64,000 nt of DNA from Selaginella moellendorffii (Eukaryota > Streptophyta > Lycopodiopsida > Selaginellales > Selaginellaceae). The stretch covers positions 561,213-625,212 of the forward strand of contig NW_003314322.1 of the NCBI RefSeq assembly GCF_000143415.4. Direction: 5' to 3'. Below, one piece after another: positions 43,691 through 54,974 of this stretch (positions within the stretch are counted from its first letter, which is position 1; each line of letters starts with the position of its first letter). A program made the translations under genes and the position numbers. The notes under the pieces are model-generated. The model did no database searches and had not been told where the DNA came from. It saw only the letters and a program-made list of their open reading frames with translations.

Positions 43691-46600
43691 ATGGAGTTAG
43701 ATGCCGACATGCCTGATCGAGGCACTACGGTGCGGTCGTTTCTTGAATCTCAAATAGCCGGGAAACCGGCCGTGATTGATCGGGCTGTGCAAAGCCTGGA
43801 ATCAAAGGGCTACGAGTTTGTGGGGGAGTTGAAAAATCTCACATACGACGAAGTGATCCAGCTAAGGGTGCCTGTCTTTGCTGCTAAGAAGCTTGAGCCG
43901 CACCTCAAAGTGCCAGGTATGTCTTCTCGCGCTTCGCGTTTGTTTGTATGGCTATGACTGTTGTGTTCTGCCTGTCCTATGCCCCTTGTTTTCTCTTTGA
44001 TCCATGTCGGCTAGAGTGTTGCCAAGAGTTTGAAAAAGGTCTTTGTCTCATGTCTTTGGCTGTGTGTATGCCTTCGGTTTCTTTTGGAGATTGTCTCTGC
44101 GTGTTTGCCTCAACAATCTATAGAGTATCTTGCCTGGCTCTTTGGGATCTTGGCTTATGAAATCTGACGTCTTTTATCCATGCCTTCTAACGCACAGGTA
44201 AGATGCTATCGCTTGATCTTTTGTCTGACTGCATCGTTTGTCGTTCCTTCTAAACACGATTTTTTTGTAATTTTGCAGCGGCGAGAAGAGAGGCCATTAC
44301 CAAAGGTACTGAACGCCTGCTCGTCCTTTATCAATAGTGTTTGTTTTGCAGGGTATGTGGAAGCTATACTACAGAAGTTTGGGGATCAACTCTCGGGCAC
44401 TATTTCCAGCATGACCCCTGAACACGCGTTCAAAAGAAAGTTCCCGCTCACCAAGGTTCCAATTTGCCAGATACCAGTTTCGGGAGGTTGGCAACCGAGT
44501 CTTTTGTGGCATGATCTGGAGCAGCCTCTTGGTTCTGGAAGGATTCTTTCATTGATTAAAAGATCCAAGCCCAGTCTTTTGATTCTATTCGGCATCTCTG
44601 GATCCGGAAAGACACGTTGCTTATACGAGATTGCGGTGCAGCAGACCTGTCTTTACTTCTCCGGCGTGTGTTCCGGTTCTCCTACTGCTGATGGCTCCCG
44701 GGACCTGTTGGTTGTGTCCGAGACACTGCAGAGGCTGTATCCAACAGGCCCGATTCCCGTTTCATCCCTCAAGACCTGTTTGAGGGCGGTGATCCTGTCA
44801 AGGCTTTTCATTCACCGCAAATGTGACGACCTCCTCAAGCCACTCAGCAATTTGACATTTCTTTTCAAGCAGGTTATGCACCGGCAGCTCAACTATATTC
44901 AGGCTGACCCTTGGGCCTATTTAACCGGGTGCATCTTGACGTTGGCGGAGTCAGCACATGATCTTCCTGCATTGGAGTCTGTGTTGAGCGAGATGCTGTA
45001 TGAGTACACCTGGGACTGGCCGATTGTTTTGGACGAGTGCCAAGAGGTGAACACATATCTGAAAGACAGGTTCATGACAGGGGATGGGGAGACGGGCAGC
45101 CTTAGACGATCAATGCTTGATACGTTTGTTATCGCTCTACAGGATGCTGGGTTCAAAAACACAGTAATCTTTGCTGGGACCGGGAGATCACTATTTCATG
45201 TGGCCACTCACGTCTCCGAGGTATATTGTATGTGTTCCTGCGTTTCATGAATCATGGCTAATGTTTGCGTCCATAGACTCTGAAACACCGTGCGAGCATC
45301 TACTGGTATACATCCTTTGGCGAGTTTCGGGATGGTGAGTCCCTGAGGCAATATGCTAGCAATGTGCTGGAGGATTGCAGCGTCATAGACTTTGAGAGGC
45401 TCGGGGTGCTGTACAGAGGAAGATATCGGGCGTTTGTTACTGCTCTTGAGCTCTATATCCTTTCTAACCCGCCTGCAGACGCAGCTACAGGGTTTTTCTT
45501 GGATTATGCCAAAAAGACAACATCCATGAGGTACGTGAAATTTCACCAAGCGGCAGAGCTTCTCGACTGATGATTGGAATGCCACAGGGGTGCATCAGCA
45601 AGCCAGGAGATACGTGGAGATATTATGGACACAGTGAACAGGACTGTGCTCGATGATGTCTACCGATTTTTTTCACGAGTCTCGAGCGATGAATTGGCGG
45701 CAGCGAAAGCTTTAGTTCAATCAGTTGTTGCGAACCACTTCTTTGGTACAGGAAAGGTGGTCGTGCTGAATCCAACGTTATCACTGGTGGAGTTTGGACT
45801 TGGGAGACTTAGTTATGAAGGGCACGGGCTGATGCAGTGGGTGTATCAAGGTCACGACGGAATTATTGGGCATGCTGATGCAAGCGAAGGATGCCAAGCT
45901 GTAGAGATCTTCGAGCCACTGGTTTGTCGTGCCTTGTGGCACTATTTTCAGGAGAATTCCTCCTTGCAACATATCCAACAGCATCATTTTCTGGAGAAGG
46001 CCGAATTAAGTGCCAGTGCCACTGGGGAGGTTTATGAAACTGCCGTTGCAGAGATGATTGGGAAGCATTTAGACAGGAAGTGTCTGGCTGATCTTTTCTC
46101 ATCGTGGAACACACAGCCGATTCCTGCTATCTACAACAACACTGCAACTCTTGTCAGGCCTAAGGTTGATCACCTGAACCTCGTTGGGACCGAGACGGAG
46201 GACTTCCGTTTAATCGATTGGATAAACAGCGTGACTAGCGGTCAAGACAGCTTCTTTACTTTTTTTTCGACGGGCAGGAATAAGACTTGCGGCCCGGACA
46301 TATGGTGGTTTTTGACAGTTACGCAATATGCACAACCTGAGCAGGGAGACAAGCTTCAATGCGCTGGAGAACCAAGTAGTGGGGAGCAGGCAGACGATCG
46401 TCAGTCAGTGACAACTTTCATCATATGTGCAGCTCAAATGAAGACTCTCCAGAAAATGGCAAGGGGTGACTATCAGAAGGCTATCTCTTCGTTGGATCTT
46501 AACAAGTTATTCTTGCACAAGAAGGGTGGTAAAAAGGCTGTGACGAGGAAAGAGGACGACGAAGGTGCGAAGCGAGTGAGGGAACTCGCAAGATTTGGGT

Positions 46601-46827
46601 GCCTAAAACTTGTGGTCACAACGGATTTTGTAGATTTGACGAAGTTCCAGCCAAAGGCTAAGCAACATCCAGCAAAGTTGAGGAAGTTGAACACTGCACA
46701 TTGTCAACAAGACTGTGTTCCAGGAGATGTTCCAGCGTTACTCGGGGTTATTGATAGTACAAACATTTGCATGTTTGATGAGCGATGGTTGATTGAGAGT
46801 GTTAAGATTTGTAAGGATTCTCACTGA
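43691..46827 (+). CDS. Crinkler/RHS-like protein: SAM-like, P-loop NTPase, REase-like
   Basis: Five exons: 43691-43916, 44279-44305, 44352-45220, 45277-45530 and 45588-46827, phases consistent, 871 residues. Residues 13-75 look like a SAM-type helical domain (ESQIAGKPAVIDRAVQSLES). An NTPase domain has Walker A GISGSGKT (165-172), a Walker B strand with DE at 312-313 (PIVLDECQEV) and a sensor-like TVIFAGTGRS (355-364). The C-terminal domain fits a restriction-endonuclease fold: Glu in ATGEVYE (603-609), Asp696 in GPDIWWFLTV and QMK (742-744) on FIICAAQMK. NTPase plus REase-like nuclease is the core architecture of Crinkler/RHS-type eukaryotic effector-like genes, reported beyond oomycetes in fungi, protists and basal plants. 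No secretion signal or LFLAK motif is seen. Function in this genome is unknown. Confidence 0.65.
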
Positions 46828-47438
46828 ATAAAAATCTCTCTTAGTGGTTTTTATAAACTATTTAGTATTTTAAAGAACTCCGTTCTGAAAAGCTGCTTTT
46901 CACTCTAGAGCCAATGCCAGGAAGCTGCTCATCTCATGAGATGTCCACTTTAATGAAACTTCATGATATCCTCGTCCAATTCCACTCCTCCTTTGTCAAG
47001 GCTGCCACCTTGTTCCAGTCTTCCAGCAATAACCTATTGTACCACTGTCAGCTCTTGCTTTGCTCGGGCCTCCAGCCTTGCTGAATCCAGTCTATTGTGC
47101 TTGATTTCCAAGTCAGCACTACACCTGAATGACCTGCTCCCACAAGAAGTGGACTTGAAGGATCTGCAGTGAAAAGTGGAAAAAACAACGTCTCATATAT
47201 TGTGCGAAGTGAAAAGCATTGTCAAGGTCATTTTCAGACTTGCCTAAGTAAAATGCAACTACTCCTTCCACCAAGGGCAAGCACGAGAGAGAGAGAGAGA
47301 GAGAGAGATCGATCTTGCCCTCACCGAAAATGTATGGTTCTATTGGAATAGGTCACCGAAAATGTAGGGTTCTATTGGAATAGGACGCTTCAGGTGGGTT
47401 TACCTTTTTCCGCGGCTTATAACCATCGCTCTCTGTAA
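46828..47438. other. Intergenic region with GA microsatellite and 32-bp duplication
   Basis: A pure GA run covers about 47285-47308. It is followed by two adjacent 32-bp units (47321-47352 and 47353-47384; TCACCGAAAATGTA(T/G)GG...). No ATG-led frame with recognisable domains is present. The segment 46970-47160 looks like old coding-like or transposon sequence but I cannot assign it. It includes the promoter of the F-box gene. Confidence 0.55.
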
Positions 47439-48269
47439 ATGAAGGGATACGACAGCAGCATGGGAGAGTTTGATGCTCTGGGCGATGATCTAGTGCTGGA
47501 CATCTTGTCTCGCCTCAAGCCAGCAGATATAATCCTTAAAGCCGGGCGCGTCTGCAAGCAATGGCGTCGCCTTGCACGCTCGCAGGAGCTCAGGGAGCTT
47601 GTGGCTCGCAGAACCGCTGGAGATCCAGATCCAGATCCAGAGCCGTGGTTTGTGCTACAGCGTGGCCACCGCTTGCTCTTGTATCCTTCACTGGAATCTC
47701 TTTTCACCAATCAGGGCTGGGCTGAGCTTGATCATGGCTCCTTCTCCGTCGGTCCGCCGGGACACAGGTTTATTCTCCTGGCGTGCGCGCTGGGGCTTGT
47801 GTGTGGGAGGCTGGAGGATCTGGACGAGGCTGGCGGCGAGGCCATGACTTTAGCTGTTGGAAATCCACTGACGAATGCGTGGAGATTTCTTCCCCGGATT
47901 CATGTCAAGGAGAAGCCGCGCAGATACTTTATTAGGGTCAAGAGATCGGGGCATTACCATGTGATGTTGGAATTTGAGGGGTTCGACATGGATTATCATT
48001 CAAAGTCGAAGGATTGGGAAGCTTGTCCTCCTCGTGCAAAGCGAAGGAAGCTATCCTTTATTGGGTCGAGGAAAGACGGGCTTGAAGACTGGCTTGAAGG
48101 CAGGTTTGCATTGCGAGTGAGGAGACGCTCAAGGAGCAGATTGAATATCTGCTTGGGGGATGACGGATATATGATTTATTACTGGGGTCTAATTGGCGAG
48201 AAAGTGATTTTTATGGAGGAAGTAAGCGACATAACCTTTGCGTTCGTTCCTTCGTTAGCAGTGCCATGA
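47439..48269 (+). CDS. F-box protein
   Basis: Single exon, 276 residues. The N-terminus has an F-box, ALGDDLVLDILSRLKPADII and AGRVCKQWRRLARSQELREL, which binds SKP1 in SCF ubiquitin ligases. It continues WFVLQRGHRLLLYPSLESLF, typical of plant F-box/kelch-like associated regions, with HGSFSVGPPGHRFILLACAL and GNPLTNAWRFLPRIHVKEK. Kelch repeats are poorly formed. Substrate cannot be inferred. The start MKGYDSSMGEFDALG has a second in-frame ATG eight codons downstream (MGEFD), which may be the true start. Confidence 0.85.
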   Translation: MKGYDSSMGEFDALGDDLVLDILSRLKPADIILKAGRVCKQWRRLARSQELRELVARRTAGDPDPDPEPWFVLQRGHRLLLYPSLESLFTNQGWAELDHGSFSVGPPGHRFILLACALGLVCGRLEDLDEAGGEAMTLAVGNPLTNAWRFLPRIHVKEKPRRYFIRVKRSGHYHVMLEFEGFDMDYHSKSKDWEACPPRAKRRKLSFIGSRKDGLEDWLEGRFALRVRRRSRSRLNICLGDDGYMIYYWGLIGEKVIFMEEVSDITFAFVPSLAVP

Positions 48270-49321
48270 CACAGATTTATATCCGACCATTGTTTAAAAA
48301 AAACGAAAAAGAAAGAATGAGGAGATGTAGCTATGCTTTCCAATGAATTTGTGTGTTGAGCTTCACTGCTTTTGAACCAGACTCCGGATTGTAACGCTTG
48401 GCCGCACAAGATCGGATGGTGGCGTCAACTTGATAACCAAAGAGCAGAAGTCGAGTTGGCAATGTTAGAGGATGAATCATCCCACATATCTGCCTATGGT
48501 TTACAAGAGAAATTTTTTAAAAAAGAACAGAGTTTCTAGCTTTTAGACCATCTGTGTGATGTTTGGCAAAATGGAATTGATCCATGAGGCCCACGCATTG
48601 TGGAGTTGGGTTCCTGACTGTTTGTAGACTGTTTTTCTTCCAAGATCACGAGGAAAAATCCGACCTTTGGACAGGAAAAGGTACTCGAAGGAGAGACCAT
48701 GCCATCTTCCCGGCGGGCAGAAAAAGAACGTTTGTAATGACGATTGAAAGTTTTTGGAACATAACCTTGTCAATCCATAGTTCCTTCAGGCTATCTAAAT
48801 TTTATATTTGTATCGTTCAATACATTTCCCACGCTCGCGTATTTTTGCGAAGGGTTTAGGGTTGGCTGTGGAGGAGGCGGCAGTGGCGCAATGTCCTCCA
48901 GTGGAGCACTGTTTGATGCGCTGTAAGATTCTTTTGCTCCATTGCAAGATTCTTTTGCTCCATTGCTTGCTTCTTTATCTTTTCCCCGGATTAGTGCTTG
49001 GAAATGTTGCTTGCTTTGACCCTTTCATTTTCTTCACCGAGTTCTTGTATGGAGCTTATGGTGTAGTCTAGATTAGCTTATGTTGATGTGAGTGCCCTGG
49101 AGATAGGATGGCTCCTGGATTTGTGCTCCACTGAAACTTGTGGTGCAGATGTTTAATCCAAATTTCTAGACAACCTCGCCATGATTCTGTGGTGAGCTCG
49201 AGTGCCATTTGGAAATATCAGGAGCTGCGGAGCAAGCTGGCTTATATATATCTCGCAAGCCCTCTATTCTCGGGTCGATTTTCGGGGAAGAGCTTCTTCG
49301 CATTTCTCGACGCTTGGCGAG
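48270..49321. other. Intergenic region upstream of zeaxanthin epoxidase
   Basis: No gene is recognisable. A local duplication GATTCTTTTGCTCCATTGC occurs twice at about 48927 and 48946. The rest is unique, moderately AT-rich sequence that includes the probable promoter and leader of the epoxidase. Short frames on both strands have no family features. Confidence 0.5.
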
Positions 49322-52259
49322 ATGAGCTTCGTGGCCGTTCCACGGCCTTCCTCGGTGAGCTTTACAGGCCAGGCTCTGGACTGCGTACCGTGCCACAAGG
49401 GAGTGTCCTCGTTATCCATCCAGGCAGACAAATCCAGGAGCTCACTTCACAAGAGACTTGCGGTGGAGACGAATGTTGTCACTCGAAACGATGCGGGCGT
49501 TGTCTCTGCATCCAAACCGGAGGAGAAGTTTCCGGTGGAGGTCAAGGAGGAGAATTTTCCTCAAAGCCAACAGCAGGTTCCGAGGCTTCTCATAGCAGGA
49601 GGTGGAATTGGAGGCCTGGTCCTCGCCTTGGCGGCTAAAAACCAAGGCCTGGATGTGAAAGTTTTCGAGAGGGACCTCAGTGCCATCCGAGGTGAAGGTC
49701 AATACAGAGGGCCCATTCAAATCCAAAGCAACGCTCTGGCCGCGCTCGAGGCTGTGGATTCTGCTGTCGCGGACGAGATAATGGAGACTGGCTGTATTAC
49801 TGGAGACAGAGTTAATGGGCTTGTCGATGGACTTACAGGAACTTGGTATGTTTTTAAAGTTTTTTTCCTTTGTCTTGAACGTGATTTCTTTCCATGCACA
49901 GGTATTCCAAGTTTGATACTTTTACGCCGGCCGCGGAGAACGGTCTGCCCGTTACTCGTGTCATCAGTAGAATGAAGCTTCAAGAAATCTTAGCTCGAGC
50001 TGTCGGTCCCGAGCTGATTGAGAACAATGCAAACGTTGTGGAGTTCAAAGACGACGGGTCAAAGGTATTCGCTTCTTGTCCACGAGAGAAGATATTCTTG
50101 ATCTCAAGACTAGGATCTGATTTCCGCAGGTGACAGTGAAGTTGGAAGACGGGCGATACTACGAAGGAGACGTTTTGATAGGTGCAGATGGAATAAGATC
50201 AAAGGTAAGAAGGGAAGTGCGTTGCTTTCACTGGTGCTTTATTGTTGTTGAGGTTCCAGGTTCGCGAACAGCTTCTCGGCTTTCAGGAGCCAACGTACTC
50301 TGGATACACTTGCTACACAGGAATTGCGGATTTTATTCCTCCAGACATCGACACCGTCGGGTAAGTTTCGTCTCATAGGAATGCTTCGCAGGATTTCTTC
50401 TAACTGGTCGATCTCTCGTTTTCTTTTTCTTTGTAGATACCGCGTTTTTCTAGGACACAGGCAATACTTTGTCTCGTCGGACGTGGGATATGGAAAAATG
50501 CAATGGTATGGATTTTTTAAGGAGCCAGCGGGTGGCACTGACCCTCCCGGAAGTGAGTTGTATGCAAAAAGCTATGGCGGCGATCAACTAACAGCCGCTA
50601 TGGACTGTAGAACGGAAGGAAAGGCTGCTCAAACTTTTCGGCGACTGGTGCGACGGAGTTGTGGACCTGCTGCTCGCTACTCCGGAGGAGCAAATTTTGC
50701 GCCGGGATATTTATGATCGCGTTCCCATACTCAACTGGAGCAAAGGCCGTGTTACTTTACTTGGAGACGCCGCCCATGCCATGCAACCAAACATGGGCCA
50801 AGGAGGTTGCATGGCGATTGAGGTAACTTTGGAAAAGTTTTCTTCATTTGCTTCACGAACGCATTGTAAACTTGCAGGATGGATACCAGCTTGCGTTGGA
50901 GATAATCAAGGCATTCAAGGAGAGTGCCAACGAGAATAAATTCGTCGACTTTTCACGAGTTCTGCAAAGGTGAAAGTTGGGGAACTCCCATTCCCAGTGG
51001 CTGATGCTTTTCCTGTTCTTCCTTTTTTTTCCGCAGTTATGAGAGCCAAAGGAGGCTGCGAGTGGGTGCCATACATGGGATGGCACGAATGGCTGCAGTA
51101 ATGGCTACTACATACAAGCCATATCTTGGCGTAGGACTCGGGCCTTTATCGGTATAGCGTTTGTGATTTTCCCGGCTGACAATGCGGACTTAACAACCAG
51201 CTCTTCTCCTTTGGCAGTTCATAAAGAAACTTAGGATTCCGCATCCAGGCAGGGTTTTCGGAAGATTTTTTGTCAACATAGCAATGCCGGTGATGCTTAG
51301 CTGGGTGCTTGGCGGCAACAGGTTTTTTTTTCTTGCCGCGTCTTTCGTTGCATAAGATAGTTATAAACTGTGTTGTCGCAGTGCTGCTTTGGAAGGCCGA
51401 ACGCCCTCATGTAGATTAACTGACAAGGTTGGTTTGTCTGTTTTCTCGTTGGTTTTCTATTGATTTTGTTACGTTTCTTCTACAGGCTAGCGATAAACTC
51501 CCGGAATGGCTCAGGAATGACGATGCTCTAGAGCGTGCTACTTCAGCAGAGTGAGCATGGCCAGTTTTTGTTTCTTACGGAGTAAAGCATTAATATACAG
51601 GTGGTACCTCGTACCTGACGGCGAGCAAATGCCATTCCAAGGAGACATAACGGCATCGGGGAAGAAGCTCTTCAGACTTGAGCAGGGACTTTCGAACATC
51701 ATTGGGTAATTACTTCTTACATTCTCTTGGAGCCTCTTCTCTCTGACTCAGTCCGGCTTATATTTTAGCAGGAGAATGCCAGCCAACAAGGAAGGAAATG
51801 TTTTCGTGATAGATAGCTCTCAGGTACTTTGCAATTTGTTTAGTTCTTCCAGAGAATCTCGAATACAGGTTGCGGATAAGCACGCCGAGATAACGTTCGT
51901 AAATGGGGCGGTTTTCCTCACGGACTTTGGCAGCGGTAAAGGCACCTGGATCACAAAGTAAGTAGGCACGTCCTCGCTCGTTTTCTTAACCGAGTTTGTG
52001 AGCTTTTACGCAGCGTTAATGGTGGTCGTTACAAAGCTCCACATCACGTCCCCGTTCGGCTTCACGCAGGAGAATTACTGGAATTTGGAGAAGGCAAAGA
52101 GGTAAGAAACAGCAAACCTCGTTTCATTTATCATCCAGTCTTATGTGATCTCTCTTCTTGGATTTCAAGGCGGCCTTTGGAATCAAGCAGAGAAAAGAGT
52201 CCATGCCAAGCGTTGCCAGATCGAAAACACCACCAGGGATGGCTCTTGCGGTGACCTGA
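49322..52259 (+). CDS. ZEP: Zeaxanthin epoxidase, plastid, with FHA domain
   Basis: About 16 exons. MSFVAVPRPSSVSFTGQALD onward is a transit-like leader of about 90 residues. The FAD-monooxygenase part has PRLLIAGGGIGGLVLALAAK (GxGxxG), FERDLSAIRGEGQYRGPIQI, DVLIGADGIRSKVRE and VTLLGDAAHAMQPNMGQGGC. It ends with a WYLVPDGE segment and an FHA domain (RMPANKEGNVFVIDSSQVAD, HAEITFVNGAVFLTD and VPVRLHAGELLEFGEG), the plant ZEP arrangement. ZEP epoxidises zeaxanthin to violaxanthin via antheraxanthin, closing the xanthophyll cycle and supplying abscisic acid precursors. An apparent extra segment near 50551-50609 is an intron: splicing GGAA|GTGAGT...TGTAG|AACGG restores KERLLKLFGDWCDGVVD. Stop TGA at 52257-52259. 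All conserved blocks are intact. Confidence 0.93.
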
Positions 52260-53087
52260 TGAAAGATGTGAAAAACGCAACGTAAAGAGCGTTTTCATTC
52301 GTTTCTTCATCATTTTTAATCTGTGAGCCAGGGAAAAGCTCTATAGCAAACTTGTCGTGGATGGGAACAGCCGTATCAAATATCTCGAGCAGTACTGGGT
52401 ACATTTGCGCTGCTATTTGATGACTTTGGTTCGCCTTTTTGGTACTCTAGCTATTCTTCTCGCAGGCATTGAAAGAGACAACGGCGAGAACCCGAGAAGA
52501 AGAGAAGAAAAATGGAGCAGTGCATGGACAGCGCGAGATAATCGCTGGACGTGAAAGGCGCCGAGCTTCCGTCTTACTAAAATACTTCGTACAATCGGAA
52601 AGCAAAGGTGGCGGACGTTGTTGACTTTGAATGCCAGTCTTGTTTAAGTCTTTCCAGCTAAAAAAAATTCCAAGGTTTGATCTTAAAATTTCGCGAAGCC
52701 GGCCAATATCTAACAACACTACAAAGCTCAAGTCAATGGAATCTAGCGAAACAGTAGGCAGCGGCGAGTAGCGAATATTCTGCCAGCCGCACTGGGTTCG
52801 ATTCTCCTCTCTCTCACTTTTTCTTCTTTTTAATACTTATAGGTTACATTTCTTTTCTCTTCGTCCTCCCATCATGCGCTATGGTGATTGCGCGTGAAAG
52901 GAGGCTTCTTTGTTTCTTTCCATTCTTTCTTCCTGGCTCCAAATCCACAGAGCGATCGCGATCGCTAACTTCTAGGATCGCTGGTCGGTTGATTCTTGCG
53001 ATTTTTTTTGTCACGCTCTCGTGCGCGCTCGCATGATCGCCCAATTCTCCCCTCTTCTCTTCTGTGAGACCTCTCTATAGGATCGTC
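52260..53087. other. Intergenic region; possible trailer of ZEP and leader of next gene
   Basis: No supported gene. Short spliced-looking pieces at about 52330-52400 could belong to the epoxidase 3' untranslated region. A tRNA-T-loop-like GGGTTCGATTC at about 52795 is not part of a foldable tRNA. The segment just before 53088 is CT-rich, as in a plant leader. Confidence 0.45.
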
Positions 53088-54974
53088 ATGGCGGATCTAG
53101 AGCACAAGATCAATCCTCGCGCGCACAGGGCGGGGCTGCGAAGACTCTCCGAGAGGGCCAACGCATTCTCCGAGAGGATCTCCGCCTCTTCTTCCTGTTC
53201 TTCCTCCTCCTCCGCGGGATCATCCCTCTCTTGCGACTCCATCGCCCAATTCGGGAAGCAGCTCGCCGATCACCTGCGCGCCAGCGGCATCCCTCTCGCG
53301 CCGGGCCTGTCCGACCACGAATTCGAGCGAATCGAGGCGTTGCAAGGCTTCTCCTTCCCTCCGGATCTCCGCGCGCTGCTCGCCCACGGCGTCCCCTCCG
53401 GCGCTGGCTTCCCCGACTGGCGATCGGCGTCGCCCGCCACGCTCGCGCGCTGGATTGGTATCCCGGGCGCCGCGATTGGCCACCGGGTGGAGCGATCGGG
53501 TCTCTGGCGCGGCGGTAGTCCGCGCGGTACGCTGCCGCATGCCGCGCGTCGCACCGCGCGGTACCGGTTTCAAACGAGCCCGGTTATGGTGCCCGTCTTT
53601 GGCCTCTTCTTCCTTCCCGCGTCGCCGGCTCGCGCTGGAAATCCCCTCTTTCTCGTCCACAATGGCGCGATCGTGTGCTGCGGCGGTGGAATCGGCGAGT
53701 TCGTGCACATGGCATTCCTGGGTCTCGACGAGAATCGCAATGGCGGCGCGGATGATCGAGAGGAGGGCGAGGGCGAGTTCCCGTTCGTGATCGAGGAGGA
53801 ATTCGAGGAGGAAGAGGAAGAGCCAGATCGGCGGCGGTGGTCGACGAGCTTCGTGGAGAATCGCTGGCCCATGAGGTCGATGCTCTTCCTCGAGGAGCGA
53901 TCGAAGTCTCTTCCGGCTGGGTGCCGCGAGGCGGCGGCGGCGGCGATTGAGGGCCGCGAATTCGAGTCCTGGGGGAGGAATCTGGACGCCCTTGCCACGA
54001 CGCTGGGAACGAGGAAGAAGAAGAACAGGGCCGAAAAGATTCCCCAAGAAGATTCTCCTTCTCCTTCCTTGGGGCAGCAGAGGACGAGCTTCGCATGCTA
54101 TGGATCATCATCGCGGGCCAAAATCTACGAATTGGGCGGCGGCAAATCGATGCCAGGAGCGCGTTTGAATCGGATCATCACCAGGAATTTGGCAGCTTTG
54201 CCCAGGAATCATTCATCGACCGCCGGGAGCTCTTCGTGCTCGTCCCCTGTTGCCAGGGCCGGCGGCGGCGTGAGGAGGATCGAGTTCTGGAGCGATGTCG
54301 CGGACAGGATGATCAAGCAATCGACGAAAGAGGAAGAAGAATCCTTCGCGCTTTCGATGTGCCTCGCCCCCATCGCTTCTTCCAACTCCTCCTCTTCGTC
54401 TAGCAGCTCGGGCCACCACCATCACCGGCGGACCGTGTCCTTCTCGGCAGCTATCGATCGAGCTGTGGATGCCAATTCTTCTTCTTCGGCGACAGAAGCC
54501 ACGCGATCGGCAGCAATTCCCGAGAAGATTGCGATCATCTCTCCAAGGTCAGCGGTGAAAACGTCGATCGCCACGAAGAAGTGGGATTTTCCAGGGGATC
54601 ACGCGGGACCCATGTCGATTCCTGCCGCGCCGGAAGCGAGCAGCAGCTGGAAGAAATCATCTGGCGACGGCGACGGCGATGGATCTCAGCTGGTGGCGAG
54701 CTTGCTCGAGGATGTGGCCGCGCGGCTGAGGAGCGCTGGGTGGCGCGAGGAGGAGGTGCTGGAGATGGTGGAGGGGGCGTCGCCAAAGTCGGTGCTGGAC
54801 AGCGTCAAGACGAGCAGCTCCAAAAAGGAGGAAGAACAGCACCACCACCGGCAAAATGGATCCACCAAGACTTTGGATTCGATGCTTCTGTCAAGTTCGC
54901 TCAAGGCTGCGGGATTTAGCGTGCAGGAGGTGTCGGACGCGCTGTGCTTCGATCTGGGAGTGGAGTGTCGCTGA
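53088..54974 (+). CDS. SUKH (SMI1/KNR4-like) domain protein
   Basis: Single exon of 628 residues, ATG at 53088 (MADLEHKINPRAHRAGLRRL). After a Ser-rich stretch comes LSDHEFERIEALQGFSFPPD, then LRALLAHGVPSGAGFPDWRS, the conserved SUKH start (helix, FP.D...L..G.P.G..FPDWR). It continues PVFGLFFLPASPARAGNPLF, a Trp-containing SUKH-like strand set and a GEFVHMAF helix. An acidic loop (FPFVIEEEFEEEEEEPDRRR) and Ser/Ala/Gly-rich low-complexity C-terminus follow, with a GWREEEVLEMVEG helix near the end. Similar plant genes are annotated KNR4/SMI1-like and are of unknown function. SUKH domains are otherwise best known from bacterial immunity proteins and fungal cell-wall regulators. GC-rich, no intron. 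Confidence 0.72.
   Translation: MADLEHKINPRAHRAGLRRLSERANAFSERISASSSCSSSSSAGSSLSCDSIAQFGKQLADHLRASGIPLAPGLSDHEFERIEALQGFSFPPDLRALLAHGVPSGAGFPDWRSASPATLARWIGIPGAAIGHRVERSGLWRGGSPRGTLPHAARRTARYRFQTSPVMVPVFGLFFLPASPARAGNPLFLVHNGAIVCCGGGIGEFVHMAFLGLDENRNGGADDREEGEGEFPFVIEEEFEEEEEEPDRRRWSTSFVENRWPMRSMLFLEERSKSLPAGCREAAAAAIEGREFESWGRNLDALATTLGTRKKKNRAEKIPQEDSPSPSLGQQRTSFACYGSSSRAKIYELGGGKSMPGARLNRIITRNLAALPRNHSSTAGSSSCSSPVARAGGGVRRIEFWSDVADRMIKQSTKEEEESFALSMCLAPIASSNSSSSSSSSGHHHHRRTVSFSAAIDRAVDANSSSSATEATRSAAIPEKIAIISPRSAVKTSIATKKWDFPGDHAGPMSIPAAPEASSSWKKSSGDGDGDGSQLVASLLEDVAARLRSAGWREEEVLEMVEGASPKSVLDSVKTSSSKKEEEQHHHRQNGSTKTLDSMLLSSSLKAAGFSVQEVSDALCFDLGVECR

Noticed and set aside
52740-52810. tRNA-like T-loop GGGTTCGATTC upstream of the SUKH gene
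   Set aside because: No complementary acceptor stem, D-arm or anticodon arm could be formed around it.
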